Assembly (NCBI GenBank): GCA_028753945.1
Contig: JAPNXP010000012.1
Location: forward strand, 2,418,001-2,482,000
Reading direction: 5' to 3'
Length of the DNA: 64,000 nucleotides
From: Hexactinellida sp. DTS-2022
Taxonomy: Eukaryota; Porifera; Hexactinellida
Shown: piece after piece, positions 21,373 through 33,498 of the stretch
Layout: each line of letters begins with the position of its first letter
How positions within the stretch are numbered: position 1 is the stretch's first letter
Made by a program: the position numbers and the translations under genes
The notes under the pieces: model-generated
What the model was told of the DNA's origin: nothing
Database searches by the model: none
The model's input: only the letters and a program-made list of their open reading frames with translations

Positions 21373-22980
21373 AGATTTAGCATCTTAACACATCCTGGGC
21401 ACATCTTTTGTCCAGGTTTCAAATTGAGAGGTTTTGCTGTTTGTTCAAGATGATGGTTCTGAAAGATTTTGTAAAATTTAATAAAAATTTGTCAATGTAC
21501 TAGATTAGTTGTATCTAAAGTGTAATGATTTAGATGCTCTAAATAATGACAATTATCGTTATATTAGTAACAGTGAACAAGTTACAGGAAAAGTAACCGC
21601 ATGATTTCTATATGTAGTTGGGTTATTCCATGCGAAATGAACAAGTCCAAATCTTCAATATCTCAGAATCGCTTCATAATTTGTATGTGACATATATCAC
21701 TATAGTTATATTAAACTATACAATATTAGCTCTTAATTGCTCATAGTTTATGAGATACCGCCTGTTGAAAATTGTGCGATTTATAAAAAATTTATGTCGG
21801 ACATTTACATCTCAACTCTCCAAAATGATCACAATTTATAATATTTACTCACCGAGCGTACCAAATTTATACACATGTATGAACACATATCAACTAGTAA
21901 TTGTGGAAAATTTGGAAGAACAACTCCACATATTCATGAAGATGAGGGGTTAAACTTGCAGGAATATCTGTATTTTGCTGCTTAAGACAAACAAGAACAA
22001 ATCTCGATGTCTCCTTGGGTTGAGAACCAAATCTTTAATGACATCTTATTATGGTATCTATGTTTCATAATTGAGTTGATTTATAGAATGTAGTTTAAGC
22101 TAATGCCCATTTAATCAACGATTGTATGTAAGTGTCGGACAGGAGTCGCCTTTAAAAAAGATTCTGTGTTGGATAAAATTGATAATCTGTACCTAAGAAT
22201 GGTTGCACCAAGTGATTATTAACACCTTATAATTGCCTAAATCAAATATGAGCTATTATTATACTGGGTAGTCAGAAGTGCTATTAGACATGGTTTAATA
22301 TGACGTCATAGTTATTGTACAAAAATTTAAAATTGGTCAAATTGCATGTTTCTTTGGCCTCGTTTGTACTATGAGACATGGAGTGTTATGTGGAGCCAGC
22401 AACGACCGCTTCGCGGTTATCGTATGCTACTATAAGCCATTTTGTAATGGATGCAATAATTAGATGACACCATAATATAATTCATTAGTGAATGACCCCA
22501 AAAAAAGCCTGAGAATAGGTTGCTATGCATGTGCTCATTTACTAAATTGACGAGCAACCTAACTTTGTTATAATTCATTGTATTTTGGCCCATTCTATGC
22601 CTAGTCGACCAGTGAATCTATGGTATCAATGGAAACTCTTAATGTTGTATACCTTCAACAATTTAATGTATAACAAGTTAGAACAATTAAATGCATACAT
22701 CCATACTTTTCTTTAAAATAATTGTGGTTCCTATATAATTGTGGTTGCTATTGATATTTGTTGGATATGCTTCTGTTATTTTATATGGATATTCAACAAT
22801 GTATATGAGTTAAGCTTCAGTGTGTATTTTATCATTTATTATTTAAATTCAAATGCATGAAAATTGTTGTTAAACCTTACATATATATAACAATTCACCA
22901 AACTGAATCTTTAAGATTTTACAATTTCAACTTTATTTAAAAATCTGTTATCACACTTTACTTAAGTTCATCAATTTTTA
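21373..22980. other. No gene seen
   Basis: AT-rich. A GACCGCTTCGCGGTT word at 22407 recurs at 59690 in another dispersed repeat. Small frames (for example 21750-21953) lack motifs. Confidence 0.4.
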
Positions 22981-22996
22981 TAAAATTCTATTATCA

Positions 22997-24630
22997 ATGT
23001 ATGTTACTAGTCCACGGGAATGTTCGATTGGAAAAAGTCTTCAAGAAGAGTGTCACAAGCTGAAATATTCTAGGAAAGTAGGATTGGTTAGCATTGGGGA
23101 GCTTGAAGAACATGCGAGAGAGTTGCTTGAGATCAGGACTGATAAACGTTATGATGCAGATATTTCTACTATTTGTTTCCACCACAAACAAAAATATATC
23201 ACCAAATACTCTGATTGGCAATTAAAATGTTGCAATCCGTGGAAGCTGCATACAAAATCTGTAAGTTATCGCTCTATTAAAACCATAGCTTTATCTGATA
23301 CCGATAAATTTAACGCCATTTTCGAGAAGTCTTGTAATATATCAGTTAAGCCTGGTCAGAAAATGTGTTATGACTGCTATCAAAAGTTGGAGATTCTATC
23401 CGAACAAATGGGTGAATCCAGATCAGATGAAGATTTATCGGAACTTGACAATAGTCACGATACTTACATTGAGGTTTTCGAAAAAGAAATAGAAAAGGAC
23501 CGTATTAATCAGGGTTTAATTCAGTTAGGTTGCACCCCAGTGAAACTGCCCAAGTTAACCATGAAGAAAAGAATTACTTATGGAAAACGAAAATTAGAGA
23601 AAATTCAGGATGTTTCTTCTAAGACCGTTTCAAACTTGATCGGCGTAAGTCAAGAAGATCTTAGAGCACAATCATTCTGTCGGAAATGTACAGATCTTGA
23701 CGAAATTTTACATGCTGTAAAAGCAAAAATAATGACAGCATCAAGTAATAGCGAAAAAGTTCAATTGCTCACTTTAGTACCATCAAGTTGGACTGTTGAG
23801 AAGATAAATAACGAGTTCAGTGTTTCAGTTCACATGATAAGGCAAGCTAGAATACTTAAGTCCGAAAATGGAATATTAGCAATGCCCCTACCTAAATCTG
23901 GAAGATCTTTACCTGATAATGTAACCGAGAGAGTCATAGAGTTTTATGAAAATGAAGATTACTCTCGTATATTACCTGGAAAAAAAGATTTTATCTCTAT
24001 TAGAGTCGATGGCAAACTTGTGCAAAAACAAAAATATTATTGTTAATCAATTTAAATGAGCTTCATCTGGAATTTAAAAGGTGTAACCCAGATATGAATA
24101 AAGGAATATCAAAATTTTGCGATCTTCGGCCCAAGTATTGCATAACTGTTGGCTCAAAAGGTACACATTCTGTATGTGTATGCAAAACACATCAAAATGT
24201 CAAGCTCATCGTTGCAGCCTTACCATTCATTGAAAACTAACTTATCATGATTTAATGGAACAACTCGTATGCTCCGTCTCCTCAAAAAAATGCATGCTAC
24301 ACAGATGTGAAAATTGCCCAGGTAGAAGTGCACTGGTATCATTTTTGGTTAATAAATATGACAAAGTGACAATTGATGGAGATCAAAATATATTTTTCAA
24401 ACAGTGGGTAAGCACAGATCATACCACATTGGAAGAACATGTTCTGCCATTATCAGAAATTACTGAAAAATTAATTTCTGAATTGAAGTATTAACTACGC
24501 ATCACTACATCGCAAAAAATCAATCCGCTTTTTTGAATTATTTCAAGCAAAATCTGGAACTTCATGAAGCTATAATAATACTAGACTTCTCAGAAAATTA
24601 TAGTTTTGTGGTCCAAGATGCCGTGCAGAC
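22997..24630 (+). pseudogene. Transposase-like protein of an uncharacterised family, frameshifted and 3'-truncated
   Basis: Frame pieces 22997-24046, 24040-24240, 24255-24494 and about 24530-24630 make one protein of over 500 residues. Visible features: an N-terminal ISTICFHHKQKYITKYSDW; a CYDCYQKLE zinc-ligand-like motif; FCRKCTDLDEIL; LVPSSWTVEKINNEF, a helix-turn-helix-like segment; LPGKKDFISIRVDGK; a Cys-rich stretch (HSVCVCKTHQNVKLI, CMLHRCENCPG); and ILDFSENYSFVVQDAV, where the match breaks off at about 24630. From general recollection this resembles large repeated families annotated only as uncharacterised proteins in invertebrates, whose missing C-terminal half would hold a further acidic motif. 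Asp in ILDFSENY is a candidate catalytic residue (inference). Not functional here. Confidence 0.5.
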
Positions 24631-24869
24631 TTTATCTGGAGCCATGCGGATCTCTCCGTAAAGGCAATGAAATCTTCTCTTCCACCTCCCAAAGGTTTAC
24701 TCGATTAATACACTCGTTTTTTTGTGGGAATAATTATAATTCTCTTGGACATCTGAAGCAGGTTGCCGGTATGGAGTTAATAAATAGGATTTCAGCATAC
24801 ACCCGCTATCACCTAAGATATGCTCTCCAACCAAGAAGTTATTCTCTGAACATATATATATATATATAT

Positions 24870-25072
24870 TTGTTTGTATGTTCCGAGTTGATTGAAGAAA
24901 CTGGACGGTTTCAAAATGTGATTTTTGGAATATAGGGGTCACCTTTGACACCCGCCAACAAGTTGAGGTTTCCACTCAGTTTCTAACACCTCGACAAGTT
25001 ATGACGTCATTGTCACATTTCGAGATGCATGAAAATTCACTTAATCGCACATAATTCGTCCCCTCTAAGCAC
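24870..25072. repeat. Dispersed repeat, copy A (matches 52320-52515)
   Basis: About 200 bp sharing GTTGATTGAAGAAACTGGA, CACCCGCCAACAAGTTGA, ACGTCATTGTCACATTTCGA and CATGAAAATTCACT with 52320-52515. An (AT)n run lies at 24847-24868. It could be the tail of a retrotransposon or a MITE end; no ends were defined. Confidence 0.6.
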
Positions 25073-25075
25073 GGT

Positions 25076-25604
25076 TGTCAATCCAATCCAATCGAGAGAA
25101 CTTCTCGATTATCGACAGATTTATATCTATTATCGATTTTGATCGAGGCGATTAGTATTTATTTATTTGTTTGTTTGGACGAATAAGTATGAACAAACAT
25201 TACAAAATTATAGCTAATAAGTTAAACACCTCCATAAAAATGTAAATTCAAATTTTTTGCTATTTGCTTATACTTTACATACCGCATCGTTTTATGTAAA
25301 TAGCCGAATTGAATGTTATTATGCTGATATAAGCTTAAATATAAGCTTAAATAATATTGTTGTTCAAATACCTTTGGCTGGGTAGTGTACATATTTCTTA
25401 TTCATGGAGACAAGATAAAGAACCCTAAGTTTATATTCTATTTATAGAATAAATCATCGTATAAATATTAAGATTTATTAATCAAAATAATTTATACACA
25501 ATCGATAAATAATCCATATTGATGAATAATCGATAAATAATCGTTGGAAAATCGATAAATAATCGAAGAGAAAGAATAAATAATCAATTGAAAATCATTA
25601 ATAA
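25076..25604. repeat. ATCGATTATCGAT-word repeat enclosing a mariner-type MITE right half
   Basis: CAATCGAGAGAACTTCTCGA and ATTATCGATTTTGATCG words at 25083-25160 face inverted CGATAAATAATCG words at 25500-25590. Between them, 25195-25374 matches the right half of the MITE at 56022-56584, ending GGCTGGGTAGTG next to TA. The outer element's right end is probably separated by the CACTG element that starts at 25605. Confidence 0.5.
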
Positions 25605-25869
25605 CACTGTCCAACAGATTTTAAATTTTTTTTGGTTCTTGAATACCAAATAGTACATTGTATGCTTTCGACAATTCTGATTCCGAATATATAATCAGTT
25701 TTTCTCTATCACGTAAGGTTTTTGAAAAATCAGCTGTTTAATTTCTTTTTATAATTTCGTGTAATTCTATAGAAATTTCTATTTAAAGATAATTGTACTG
25801 GATAGTTATGAATAGATTCAGTTGTATTTTTGTATATGCTACTTACAAGTGAGTAGAATCAATCCTAAA

Positions 25870-28070
25870 TCAGAAGTGCATTGCGGTTGCTATTCTTTTA
25901 TGACTTGAACCGGAAGTATCTCTTTTGAGGGACCAACAGTAGTCGGCCATCATGTTTGGTTTAAACTTTCCTTTATATCTATTTTCCATAGTTTCGATAT
26001 CTTGATGAAATCTTTCCCCGTGCTCGTCACTCATATCACCAAGATCTTCGGGGAAGAAGTATAAATGTGAATGGAGAAAGTGTATCTTTAGTGACATATT
26101 ACATCCCATAGCATTGTATGTATGAAGAAGTGTCTCAATTGTTTGTTCATAGTCCGGTGATCTGTGGTTCCCCAGAAAGTTTTGAGTTACCGATTTAAAT
26201 GCATTCCAGGCAGAGTAACCGCGTACGGCGTACTGTACGGTACGGTACGGACTTAGTACGCAGATTATCCTTCCGTACCGTACTTACGCACTCCGTACGT
26301 ACTTATTTAATGATAGTATAGAATCTTATCTTTCAGCACCTAGCCGTCCACCATAATTTGAGACTCCTTGATAAATTATCTTCCTATGAATATGAGGAGG
26401 AAACAATTACTTGGGAAACTGTTATTTGATCAGATTAGTAATATTAGTTTTATTTAGCAGATTTGTTTGATACCAAAGTAAAGTTTTTCGCGTGCGCGAT
26501 CAGATTATTAGGTACCGAATTGTTTATTTGTAATCGCATAATTTCGAACTATAATAGATTAGAGCCTTGTTTATTAATTAATTTTCGAATTATAGAAATA
26601 ATTGTATATATTATTAATTGTTCACAACGTATTATTGCGTACCGTACGACGTACCGTACGAAATAATACGGTACGGAGACTCTCCGTACCGTACCGTACG
26701 AACGTACGCGGTTACTCTGATTCCAGGCAGCTTTCTCCGAATTATTTAATGTTTCTTCAAAGATCGGATCCTTAATAAGTTCTCTGATCTGAGGTCCTAT
26801 GAATACTCCTTCTCTTATCTTCGCATCACTAATCTTTGTGAATTTCGACTTGATGTACTGGAAACCTTCACCTTCTTTGTTAAATTTTACCATTGCTTTA
26901 ACAAAATTCTTAATAAGACCCAGCTTAATGTGTAGAGGAGGCAAAAGAACCTTCTTTGGATCTACTAAAGGGTGGTAACTTACACTTTTTTTTGCTGGAA
27001 TTAATTCGTCACGGAGAGGCCAATCCTTTTGTATGTAATGAAACTGCCTTGCGCGACTATCCCACTCATATATGAAGCAGCAATACTTTGTATAACCAGG
27101 TTGCATACCCAAAAGCAGTCCGATTATCTTGAGGTCTCCACAGATAGACCAATTGTAAGTATCGTATTTGATTTGTTCTAATATGATTACCATTGTTTCA
27201 TGGGACTCTCGCATATTTTCTGAATATGCAATTGGTATAGAGGGTAATAGATTGCCATTGTGAAGTAACACTGCCTTGATGCTGGACTTAGAAGAGTCAA
27301 TAAAAAGACGCCATTCTGATGGTTGGTGTTGAACCCCTAAAGCCCCCATCAAAGAGTCGATGTTGTTATAAAAGCACAGAGTATTGTACATTTCGAAATA
27401 AATTGAGAAATCTCCATGACGAGTCCTAAAAACTGAAGTTTTTGTCCCCTCCTCAAGCAAGTTCCACTGTTTCAATCTGGAACCAAGTAATTCACTCTGT
27501 TCTTTAGTTAAATTCAGATCTCTGACTAAATCATTTAATTCGCGTTGATTTATTTGATGAGGGAGGGTTGACTTACTAATTTCCGATACAGATGGTGTAA
27601 ACACTTCATCAGATTCCAACGAAATAATTTCATCTACAGGTAAAGATACATCATGTTAATAATGTTGAGGTTTAGGAATTTCAAAGTCTTCTGTATGATT
27701 AACTGGACGCATTGCATGTGCGAGGTTAGGGTAGATAATGTTCTTTTTGTTCTTAGCAGAGAACCCCGAAATGTCAGTGATACAAAAGTAGCAATCAGTT
27801 ACATGATCTTTTTGCTCTCTCTCCAGATCATCGGAACTACAAAAGGCATTGATTTTCGTGAACCATTCAACCAATTCCGTAAACACATTGCACAAGTGGC
27901 GCAACTAAAATGTGGGGCCCAACTCTTGTCTTGATCGCCTATCATGCAGCCAAAGTATTGCTCATAGCTCTTTTTCACAAGATGTGTCATATTACGTGAC
28001 TGAGATTTAGGAGTAAACTCTCCACAAATGTAACAGAAGGAATTGGGGTGGTTTATACATTGACGAGACA
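25870..28070 (-). pseudogene. Putative DDE transposase of an uncharacterised family, split by a hAT MITE
   Basis: Read from the ATG at 28070. The N-terminal zinc-ligand region has FCYICGEFTPKSQSRNMTH, YFGCMIGDQDKSWAPHFSC and a C..C..C cluster, then a frameshift near 27820 into HVTDCYFCITDI. From 27619: WRLFIDSSKSSIKAVLLHNG, NWSICGDLKIIGLLLG, CCFIYEWDSRAR, LLPPLHIKLGLIKNFVKAM and FIGPQIRELIKDPIFEE. The chain breaks at KAAWN (26728), resumes after the MITE at 26202 as AFKSV, and ends with KIHFLHSHL, SDEHGERFHQDIETMENRY and MMADYCWSLKRD. I recall the family only as repeated uncharacterised invertebrate proteins. Candidate catalytic acids (inference): D in FIDSSK, D in ICGDLK and E in DEHGERFH. 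Its place inside long inverted repeats argues that it is the transposase. Confidence 0.7.
26211..26719. mobile_element. hAT-type MITE built from the word GTACGGTACG
   Basis: Inverted ends CAGAGTAACCGCGTACG. The 8-bp duplication ATTCCAGG is exact at 26203-26210 and 26720-26727. Subterminal arrays of CGTACGGTACGG occur at both ends; the middle is AT-rich. It interrupts the DDE-like gene, between the AAWN and AFKSV codons. Confidence 0.93.
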
Positions 28071-28305
28071 TTATAGATGCAAATTTAGAGCTTAAATAGT
28101 AATAACTAAAATAATAATAATTTTGTTTAATAGAAATTTCTATAGAATTACACGAAATTATAAAAAAATTAAATAGCTGATTTTTCAAAAACATTAAGTG
28201 GTAGAGAAAAACTGATAATATATTCGGAATCAGAATTGTCGAAAGCATACAATGTACTATTTGGTATTCAAGAACCCAAAAAAAAAAAAAAATTGTTGGA
28301 CAGTG

Positions 28306-31300
28306 TAATTGATTTCGCTTACGGAAAGGATAAAAATAGACAGAATCCTATAAATAAACTGTTATAATTGACAAGTTGGATACAAAATGCTTCATATAAT
28401 CCGAAAAATAATCCATAACGCCCCGGAAATCAAATACACTTTGTACATATTTCTTATGGGATAGTGATACAATAAGAATTAATGCCATTCATTGAAATTG
28501 TAAGATTTCTAAAAATCGCGAATGTGTAATTTCGATATCTGATTCGATTTTTGAAAAGATTTACAGATAAAATAGAATTTACATAAATATTGTGTCCATA
28601 TTCTTTAAGGGTAATCTGTATTGATATTCGGGCGTTCACGGTGAATCTCAGAATTGCATAATTTACTACTAGGAATACTCTAGATGAGATAGAGATTGAC
28701 TTATATGATTTTTTTTTTCTTAATTTTCAATCAAGATGGTGTTTTTTAATAAAATAAGACGTCGACTTCCTTATATGGGCATGACATTTTTTCAAAATTG
28801 TTGAATCTTTTTGAATTTTTGAACATATTATTATGAGACTATTTCCTCTCAGTGATAATTTTTATTTTATTTATTTTTGCAGAAGAAACGATGCTAAAGG
28901 CCATTTTTTCAAAATAATCATAAAACGCAGTCGTGCACTAAACTATAGTTATAAAATGTTAGAAGAAAAATTTTTAAATCTAGTTCAAGGGTCTGAGGAT
29001 GTATCATGTGTTACCCCAGAGAAATTTTTTGACTTTCTGATTATTATTTTTGGATTTATAAGCATTCTAAGGCTGCGGCCCACGAATTTTTCCGAATTTC
29101 AAAATCAAAAGAGGTGATAAAATTCTACACTGCCATATATTGTTCCCAAAATTAAAAATTTCGGAATCTACAGGTCAAAATATACAGGTTCACGTCAAAA
29201 AGTTCAGGAATATGTCAAAAATTAGGAAATTAGGGGCATAAAAGAATATGAAGGGTATGCAAGTACCCGGTGATCATATATTACTGTGGGAAATTGGACA
29301 GCAGAATAATTCTGTTATTCTTCATAAAAATGCGCCAGCTTCTTATCTATGCGTAGCATTTGTTTTCAACACTTTTACAATAATATATCATGAGTTATGA
29401 CCAATTTATGACTATGGTTTTGTCTGTTTTGTCATATTTTCACACCTCAAGGCCCTCAAATATACAATAATGTATTATATAAAACACCAATTTGGTAATA
29501 CAAATATGGAAATAGCATTTGCGCACAAAATGAGACGTTACACAACACGATCCAATCATTATTCGATAAGTTATGGACTTTTGGGCCACAGAAGGGGGCA
29601 AAAAATCTGACATTTCACACCTGTTGATATTTCAGAAACGCTTTGAGATAAAATGATCATAGGCATTAGAAAATACTGTAAATACCTGACTTGCTATACG
29701 TTTATAATACATTTTAGGACTCTAAGTGTCACACTTTTTAACATGACCATATATGGTAATTTGATGTGCCCAATTTTGATGACGAAGCAAATATTGTAAC
29801 TCTTGATCTCTGGACAGCAGAGACTAGCTCTAAAATTCTAGTCACATCATGATTCTATTTCTTACTCATTGGATAAACTTTTGGGATTATATTATAATTC
29901 GAATGTTGTGTTCTGATTTCAAATGCCCAAATATGGTGGTGTCAAAGTAGCAATATGTTAAAAAGCTGACAAAAATCCAACTTCTGATCCAAATGAGATA
30001 GAGCTTAGCTCTAAATTGCTAAAAATAGTCTAATTCAATTTCAAATGACATTATCTATTTTATGCAGTTTAGGAACTCCTTTCCTCGCACTTTCATATTC
30101 TGGACTCAGCCACTTCGACACAAATTAATTAAATGCTAATTATGAAGGTGTAAAAAAAGACCATTTGGGCATATGGATGTAAAAAAGAGAATTTTTATTC
30201 TAGAAAGTCAAACTTTTTTTTAAAATGCTCAGTATATGTAGGCGCATGTTTTAAAAGCGGGCAGTTTTGGCAATATAATACAAAAAATTTGAATTAGTAT
30301 ACTTTTAATGAAAAATAGTGGGTTTTTTTTGACCAATTTCACAAAAATGACAATAACATAGAGTAGATTAAAGAAAAAGCATATTTCGGTTCGATTTAAA
30401 ACATTGAGTATTGACTCAGGTATATTTTATAATTGACATGTTTCGCGCTAAAAACTAACATAAATTTTTTTTTTAAATATTTGGCTAGTATGGATTAGGC
30501 CTATATTGACATTGTCTAGTTCATAACTAAGGATATATACATAGTAGAACTCTAATATTTTCAGGGATATCTTAGATATATTAGTACTATGCAAAAACGC
30601 AATAAAAACATTAGGTCGTCGGGTGTCAAAATATCAGTACAGAGCACCCTTAAGAGCATATATGAGTGGATTTTTATCATGGAATTTGTTCCTATGGACC
30701 CATAGGCAAATTTCTAGCAGTTTACATTTCTATATACTCGCGTAGTGTCTTTCAAATGTTAGTAATGTGCGGAAATAGGATCACAGGTACCTCTTTGAAT
30801 CTTGCAACTGACTTCATCCATAAATTAAGGGGGAAATGAGCAGGTAGACTAAACTATCACTATACTAGTCGATAACAGTAATGTAAATTTACTAGAACCA
30901 GTTTGTCCGATAGAATAGCCGGGATATGAATCAAGTAACTGACTAATTAAGCTGCCATGGATCCATATACTCCAAAGAAAAAAGGTTTATACGCGCATTG
31001 CGTATAATATTACTATAATACATATTATACGTAATACGCTATCCATCAGTACGTATTATACGCTAAAACTATGTTCAACCAGGGATGTTTTGAAGAAAAT
31101 TCAGTAGTTTATTTTAATATCTTATCGTAAATACAAAATGCTACCAGATTATTAAATTTGTACAATGGAATTTGTACAACTATGACTCGATTAAGAATAA
31201 AAGGATAACGATTAATCCGATAATTGTTCAAGGCAAATTCCATGGGCGCGAAATTATGATTAAGGTATAGGTATAATACTTAATACGTATCCAATTAAAG

Positions 31301-31316
31301 ACGTATTAAACAACTA
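28306..31316. other. AT-rich intron DNA, no element ends found
   Basis: About 3 kb with no inverted ends, arrays or recognisable coding apart from one weak candidate at 28882-29117. Palindromic words around GCGTATAATA and TATTATACG lie at 30990-31065. Confidence 0.4.
28882..29117 (+). CDS. Weak exon candidate after a TTTTTGCAG acceptor
   Basis: A TTATTTTTGCAG acceptor-like site ends at 28881. The open frame after it includes YKMLEEKFLNLVQGSEDVSC and VTPEKFFDFL. The TPEKFF pattern faintly recalls the C-terminal helices of formin FH2 domains, but too little is present to call. No donor was identified. Chance or an old transposon fragment is possible. Confidence 0.15.
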
Positions 31317-31482
31317 CACACTGTCCTCTCTAATAGCCCACCAGTGGGCAATTGGCCCAAAGTGGACTATTAGAGAATATAGACTATTACAGATATATAA
31401 ATAGTTGATTTGGACAAGTAAATAAGTGGACTATTAGAAAAGTGGACTATTAGAGAAGTGGACAATTAGAGAGAACAGACTG
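31317..31482. mobile_element. pogo/mariner-type MITE
   Basis: Ends CACACTGTCCTCTCTAATAG and, reversed from the right, CAGTCTGTTCTCTCTAATTG. TA lies at 31315-31316 and 31483-31484. The interior repeats GTGGACTATTAGAGAA. Confidence 0.8.
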
Positions 31483-32136
31483 TAAACCGTTAATAGAGAT
31501 AACTTATGGTCTAAGTTAAATCTAAGGATTACACAAGACCTTTGATAGCATACTTAATGATTTGATTTACATGTGGTGTTAGAAAAGTGGAATAGCAATG
31601 TGTCCTCCTTGGGCCTTGTATTAAAAGTAGTAATAATCTTATGAAGTAGACAGGGATGGATCAAGGCATTCTGAGCCCCAAAGCTATTTCAACTTTTTCA
31701 ATCTATTCTATGATATTATCGATAATGGCTTCCTATATACCGCAATACTGTAAATAATGCCACAATATCCTAGCTTCAATAGCAGTTAGGGATTACGTAT
31801 TAAAATTGTATATTGTTCCCTCTGTCAATATGCAGTGTTGTTTCCCGATCTTTCAATTTCGCCATTGCTATACTGCCTTTCGTAATGTTTAAAAGGAACT
31901 TTGAGGTTGACCAGAAAAGTCGCTACATTATCTGATCTGATTTATAGACACCGCGTGATGTGTTTTTGTGGTTAATGTATTCAAACCACTTAGTTTCCAA
32001 GCTTCCATCAGCTTCCTAGTGCTTTTTGGTGTAGCCGGAAAGGTTAATTGTTTACATTGCTGATCACCCTAATATTACAATTCAAAAGAAAAGAGCTACA
32101 GTATATCTGATACTTTGAAACCACTGTCTTTAGATT
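31483..32136. other. No gene seen
   Basis: AT-rich intron sequence without element ends or motifs that I can support. Confidence 0.4.
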
Positions 32137-32144
32137 GAATATGT

Positions 32145-32586
32145 CAGGGCTTTTCACGAGTCACTTGATTGACTCGATGACTCGCGAGTCATCGAGTCAG
32201 ACTCGGTGACTCGAGTCACCGAAATTTGCCACGAGTCAATTGACTCGGTGACTCGAGTCAGGACTCGCGAGTCATCGAGTCAGGATTCGCGAACCATCGT
32301 GTTCAGGAAACGCGAATTATTGTTGTGTAAGTAAGATTAAGCAATTAGAAATTGAGTATTACCTGAATATTCTTTTACTTATCTGATTATATTGAGAATT
32401 TTAAAAACCCATGAATCTCAAAAGATATTATCTGATTGACTTGATGACTCGCGAGTCACCACGAGCCATCGAGTCAGACTCGGTGCCTCGAGTCACCGAA
32501 TTTTGTCACGGGTCAATTGACTCGGTGACTCGAGTCACTGAATTTTGTCACGAGTCAATTGACTCGGTGACTCATGAAAAGCCCTG
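32145..32586. mobile_element. hAT-type MITE built from the word GACTCGAGTCA
   Basis: Ends CAGGGCTTTTCACGAGTCA and TGACTCATGAAAAGCCCTG. The 8-bp duplication GAATATGT is exact at 32137-32144 and 32587-32594. Both halves are dense with GACTCG, CGAGTC and ATTGACTCGGTGACTCGAG words. The plus-strand frame at 32411-32641 is a translation of these words and not a gene. Confidence 0.93.
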
Positions 32587-32866
32587 GAATATGTTGCAGT
32601 CAGAACGCGTTTGCACCCGAATCGCGTTCCAACTAGTTTAAAAGCGTTTCGCAGAGTCAGAACATGTTTGCAATATTGAACATAATTTAATACAAATATG
32701 AAAAGTTTACCGGCAATTCTTTTTATGAATTTGAACAGCTCATGATACTTGTCTTATGGCTGAAGTAAATGAAAGCATATATAGTCCTGAAAACAAGTCA
32801 CACCGCCCCATAAAACTATCTTTATCAGAATAAATAAATACAAGATTTATCGCTTTATTCGAGAGT

Positions 32867-33477
32867 TAAACTTGTTCCTTCCCCCAGCACCTTCACCCAG
32901 CAATAATGGAGCTAACCTCCACAGATTCTACAAAATTGGAAAAATATCTCCTTAACGAGTCTCAGACTCTCAATTAGAAATACTTGAAAACGAACTTACA
33001 GAACTTTACGAGAGTAGTAGCCAAAGAGTAACTCTGATTCATTGGAGAATACCCATAATTAGGGAGTATAGCACCTAAGAAGACAGACTATTCGCAGTCC
33101 TTGCCAAAATAGGTCAAATAACCTCATTGATATCCAAAACACTTCTCAAATCAAGTGACCATTCAAGTTCTTATGGATATACTTACTACTTAGACAACTT
33201 CACTAAATGTGTTGTTTCCGTCCATTGCGAAAGAAGTGTGCTTTAACAAAAATGAAACCGTCCCTCCCTTGCATAAATGTCTGGATGAAACACTGGTTGG
33301 TATAGCCCTGCCAGAATCCTCACTCAGCGGAAACAGACGAGTTTCTATTTCGTTTTTTGATTTGAATATAAGGTGTAGCTGTAAACATTCTCAAAACTCT
33401 GCATCTCCTAGTGCTGCCACAGAATGTATAAAACCTCTGAAATCCAAAATATGCAAAGTAAATTAGTTGTACAATAG
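32867..33477 (+). mobile_element. Insertion flanked by a 21-bp direct repeat (retroposed fragment?)
   Basis: TTTATCGCTTTATTCGAGAGT at 32846-32866 recurs at 33478-33498 with one mismatch, as expected of a target duplication made by LINE machinery. The 611-bp insert has a broken plus-strand coding look: SNNGANLHRFYKIGKI, ENELTELYESSSQRVTLIHW, GYTYYLDNFTKCVVSVHC, and then in another frame NETVPPLHKCLDETLVGIAL. The family is not recognised, and there is no poly-A tail. It may be a processed pseudogene or an unknown retroelement piece. Confidence 0.4.
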
Positions 33478-33498
33478 TTTATCGCTTTATTCGATAGT

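Larger units (their letters stand above)
25605..28305. mobile_element. CACTG-ended DNA transposon carrying an uncharacterised DDE-like gene
   Basis: Ends CACTGTCCAACA and TGTTGGACAGTG lead long inverted repeats of about 200 bp (25605-25800 and 28110-28305), which share TTCTTGAATACCAAATAGTA, TACATTGTATGCTTTCGACA and TTTCGTGTAATTCTATAG. TAA flanks both sides (25602-25604 and 28306-28308). CACTG termini with 3-bp duplications are the pattern of the CMC (CACTA/EnSpm) group. The gene fills the space between the repeats on the minus strand. A hAT MITE sits inside the gene. Confidence 0.8.

Noticed and set aside
28882-29117. Confident formin FH2 exon call
   Set aside because: Only a TPEKFF-like pattern supports it; no donor, no neighbouring exons. 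Kept only as a weak candidate.
32411-32641. 76-codon plus-strand ORF
   Set aside because: It is built from the GACTCG word array of the hAT MITE and straddles its right end.
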